Source of the DNA: Stieleria neptunia
GTDB taxonomy: Bacteria; Planctomycetota; Planctomycetia; Pirellulales; Pirellulaceae
Assembly: GCF_007754155.1 (NCBI RefSeq)
Contig: NZ_CP037423.1
Coordinates: 9,544,938-9,608,937, forward strand
DNA: 64,000 nucleotides
Direction of reading: 5' to 3'
The notes under the pieces were generated by a model. It ran no database searches. It was given only the letters and a program-made list of their open reading frames with translations, and was not told the origin of the DNA. The stretch's first letter is position 1. The number at the start of each line of letters is the position of its first letter. Of the stretch, positions 63,041 to 64,000 are shown one piece after another. The position numbers and the translations under genes are program-made.

Positions 63041-63670
63041 ATGAATTCACGGCCGATTCTACTGATGACGTTTGTCGCATTGTTTTCGATGTCGGCGATC
63101 GGCTTCATTCAGTTGACGGACTACTCCAGTCGTCCCGGCCGGGCAGGACAGGCACCGCGTCAACTGACCGACCTGGCACTCTTGGAGGCGTCCTGGACGG
63201 GCGACGTGCCCGGCATCCCTTTGGGCGAGATGCCGACGCTGCTGGTTTTTTACCACCCCAAATGCCCCTGCACGGCGGCCACGGTGCGGGTTCTGGAACG
63301 ACTGCAGCCGCGTTTCAAACCGACGCTGCGGATCATCGCGGTTGCGTATTGCCCGCCGGACCAGGACGACGCTTGGATCGAGTCTCGAACCACGACGGCA
63401 CTTTCCAATCTGACCGGGACGCAGACCGTGATCGACAGGGGCGGCAAGCTGAGTGAACAATTCGGTGCCCTCGTCTCCGGACACCTGCTGCTCTACGGCG
63501 CCGACGGCCGGCTGACCTTCAGCGGCGGAATCACCCCCTACCGTGGGCACGAAGGCGATAGCCCCTCGTCGTTGGACTTGCTGCGTCGAATCAATGCCCC
63601 CCCAGACGACTGCGGACAATGGGCCGTCTTCGGATGCTCGATCGCCTCCGATTCGGAGACGCAACGGTGA
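63041..63670 (+). CDS. Membrane-anchored thioredoxin-like protein with CPC motif
   Basis: The start at 63041 (MNSRPILLMTF) is preceded by GAGGGGA and followed by a hydrophobic anchor (ILLMTFVALFSMSAIGFIQL). The 209-residue protein has a thioredoxin-fold domain with LLVFYHPKCPCTAATVRVLERL, in which C-P-C replaces the usual C-x2-C, and later cis-Pro-less LLLYGADGRLTFSGGITPYRGHEGDS. It resembles the RedB group seen next to membrane sensor proteins. The downstream gene starts in its stop codon (GTGA), so the two are co-expressed and may form a redox-linked sensor (inference). Confidence 0.8.
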   Translation: MNSRPILLMTFVALFSMSAIGFIQLTDYSSRPGRAGQAPRQLTDLALLEASWTGDVPGIPLGEMPTLLVFYHPKCPCTAATVRVLERLQPRFKPTLRIIAVAYCPPDQDDAWIESRTTTALSNLTGTQTVIDRGGKLSEQFGALVSGHLLLYGADGRLTFSGGITPYRGHEGDSPSSLDLLRRINAPPDDCGQWAVFGCSIASDSETQR

Positions 63671-64000
63671 GCGAGACCCGGCGGACGACCGAAAGCACCG
63701 ACACGCTGTTTAAAGCGCGTTACCAGAAGGAATGTTTACGCGTCAACGGATTCATTCAATGGTTGATGGTCGCCCAGTGGCTGGCCGGCATCGCGTTCGC
63801 CGCGTTCTATTCCCCGCTGACCTGGATCGGCAATCATTTCGAATTGCACGTGCACGTTTGGGCCTCCATCCTGATCGGCGGCTCGCTCTCGGGGTTCGCG
63901 ATCTTGTGGCTGCGCACCTACCCCACCGCCGCCCACTCGCGACACGTCGTGGCGACGACTCAAATGCTTTGGTCGGCGTTGCTGATCCATCTGTCCGGCG
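63667..64000 (+). CDS. N-terminal part of a multi-pass membrane sensor protein (runs off window)
   Basis: The GTG at 63667 overlaps the upstream TGA. The 111 codons visible encode VSETRRTTESTD... then three hydrophobic segments: WLMVAQWLAGIAFAAFYSPLTW, VHVWASILIGGSLSGFAILWLRTY and VATTQMLWSALLIHLSG. The RHVVATTQMLWSALLIHL pattern is like the N-terminal membrane domain of certain planctomycete and proteobacterial histidine kinases, but the kinase part would lie beyond the window, so this is a prediction. Confidence 0.6.
   Translation, partial: MSETRRTTESTDTLFKARYQKECLRVNGFIQWLMVAQWLAGIAFAAFYSPLTWIGNHFELHVHVWASILIGGSLSGFAILWLRTYPTAAHSRHVVATTQMLWSALLIHLSG

Overview
The window reads as chromosomal DNA of a planctomycete, most likely of the Pirellulaceae (Rhodopirellula/Stieleria type). 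This is inferred from gene content, not from a marker gene. The content includes ECF sigma factors paired with Ser/Thr kinases, secreted formylglycine-type sulfatases, a ThuA plus PVC-type propeller/cytochrome c giant, Tat-exported proteins of unknown function, an atypical sigma-70 factor with a helix-turn-helix-rich N-terminus, and intergenic gaps full of short hairpin repeats. The DNA is GC-rich, so many long antisense reading frames are shadows of real genes. No rRNA, tRNA or CRISPR array was seen.

Layout. 1-5777 (minus strand) is a signalling block: an ECF sigma factor overlapping a zinc-finger Ser/Thr kinase that runs off the left edge, then a kinase/PP2C phosphatase pair. 5964-8294 holds an AspA/AstE-like zinc hydrolase and a RimK-type ATP-grasp ligase. 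8934-13301 is the ThuA/propeller/cytochrome protein. 13350-14789 is a complete IS4-family insertion sequence with clean 18-bp ends and an 11-bp target duplication, sitting inside a copy of the local REP-like repeat. 15102-22621 has a Uma2-like nuclease, a sulfatase and two amidohydrolase-family proteins, two of whose three domains have lost the HxH metal motif. 22843-25174 carries dodecin, transaldolase and a DedA protein. 25482-28670 carries a secretin-fold protein and a WD40 protein.

28713-35678 is a pyrimidine/beta-alanine catabolic cluster: malonate/methylmalonate semialdehyde dehydrogenase, beta-ureidopropionase, NCS2 permease, class III aminotransferase and PreA. Together they would import uracil/thymine and convert it through beta-alanine to an acyl-CoA; dihydropyrimidinase and PreT are not in the window. 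36011-37684 is the unusual sigma factor. 38517-42508 has two exported proteins of unknown function and a second sulfatase. 42635-46988 is a histidine kinase with a REC-GGDEF-EAL response regulator. 47194-50147 is a second ECF sigma/kinase pair whose kinase carries a TAXI-type solute-binding domain. 50292-54324 has a thioredoxin lipoprotein, a membrane protein and a VWA protein with a 12-fold DDAS repeat. 54714-58325 is a third ECF sigma/kinase module with a TPR protein. 58652-62635 is a four-gene operon around an asparagine-synthetase-like enzyme that lacks the glutaminase cysteine. 63041-64000 is a thioredoxin-like protein followed by the start of a membrane sensor protein.

The main points for follow-up are the three ECF-sigma/kinase modules (two kinases have an anti-sigma-like zinc finger fused to the kinase), the TAXI-sensor kinase, the sigma factor without region 3, the Cys-less AsnB operon, and two structured repeat families: a REP-like hairpin with compensatory base changes and a nested-palindrome element of about 198 bp.
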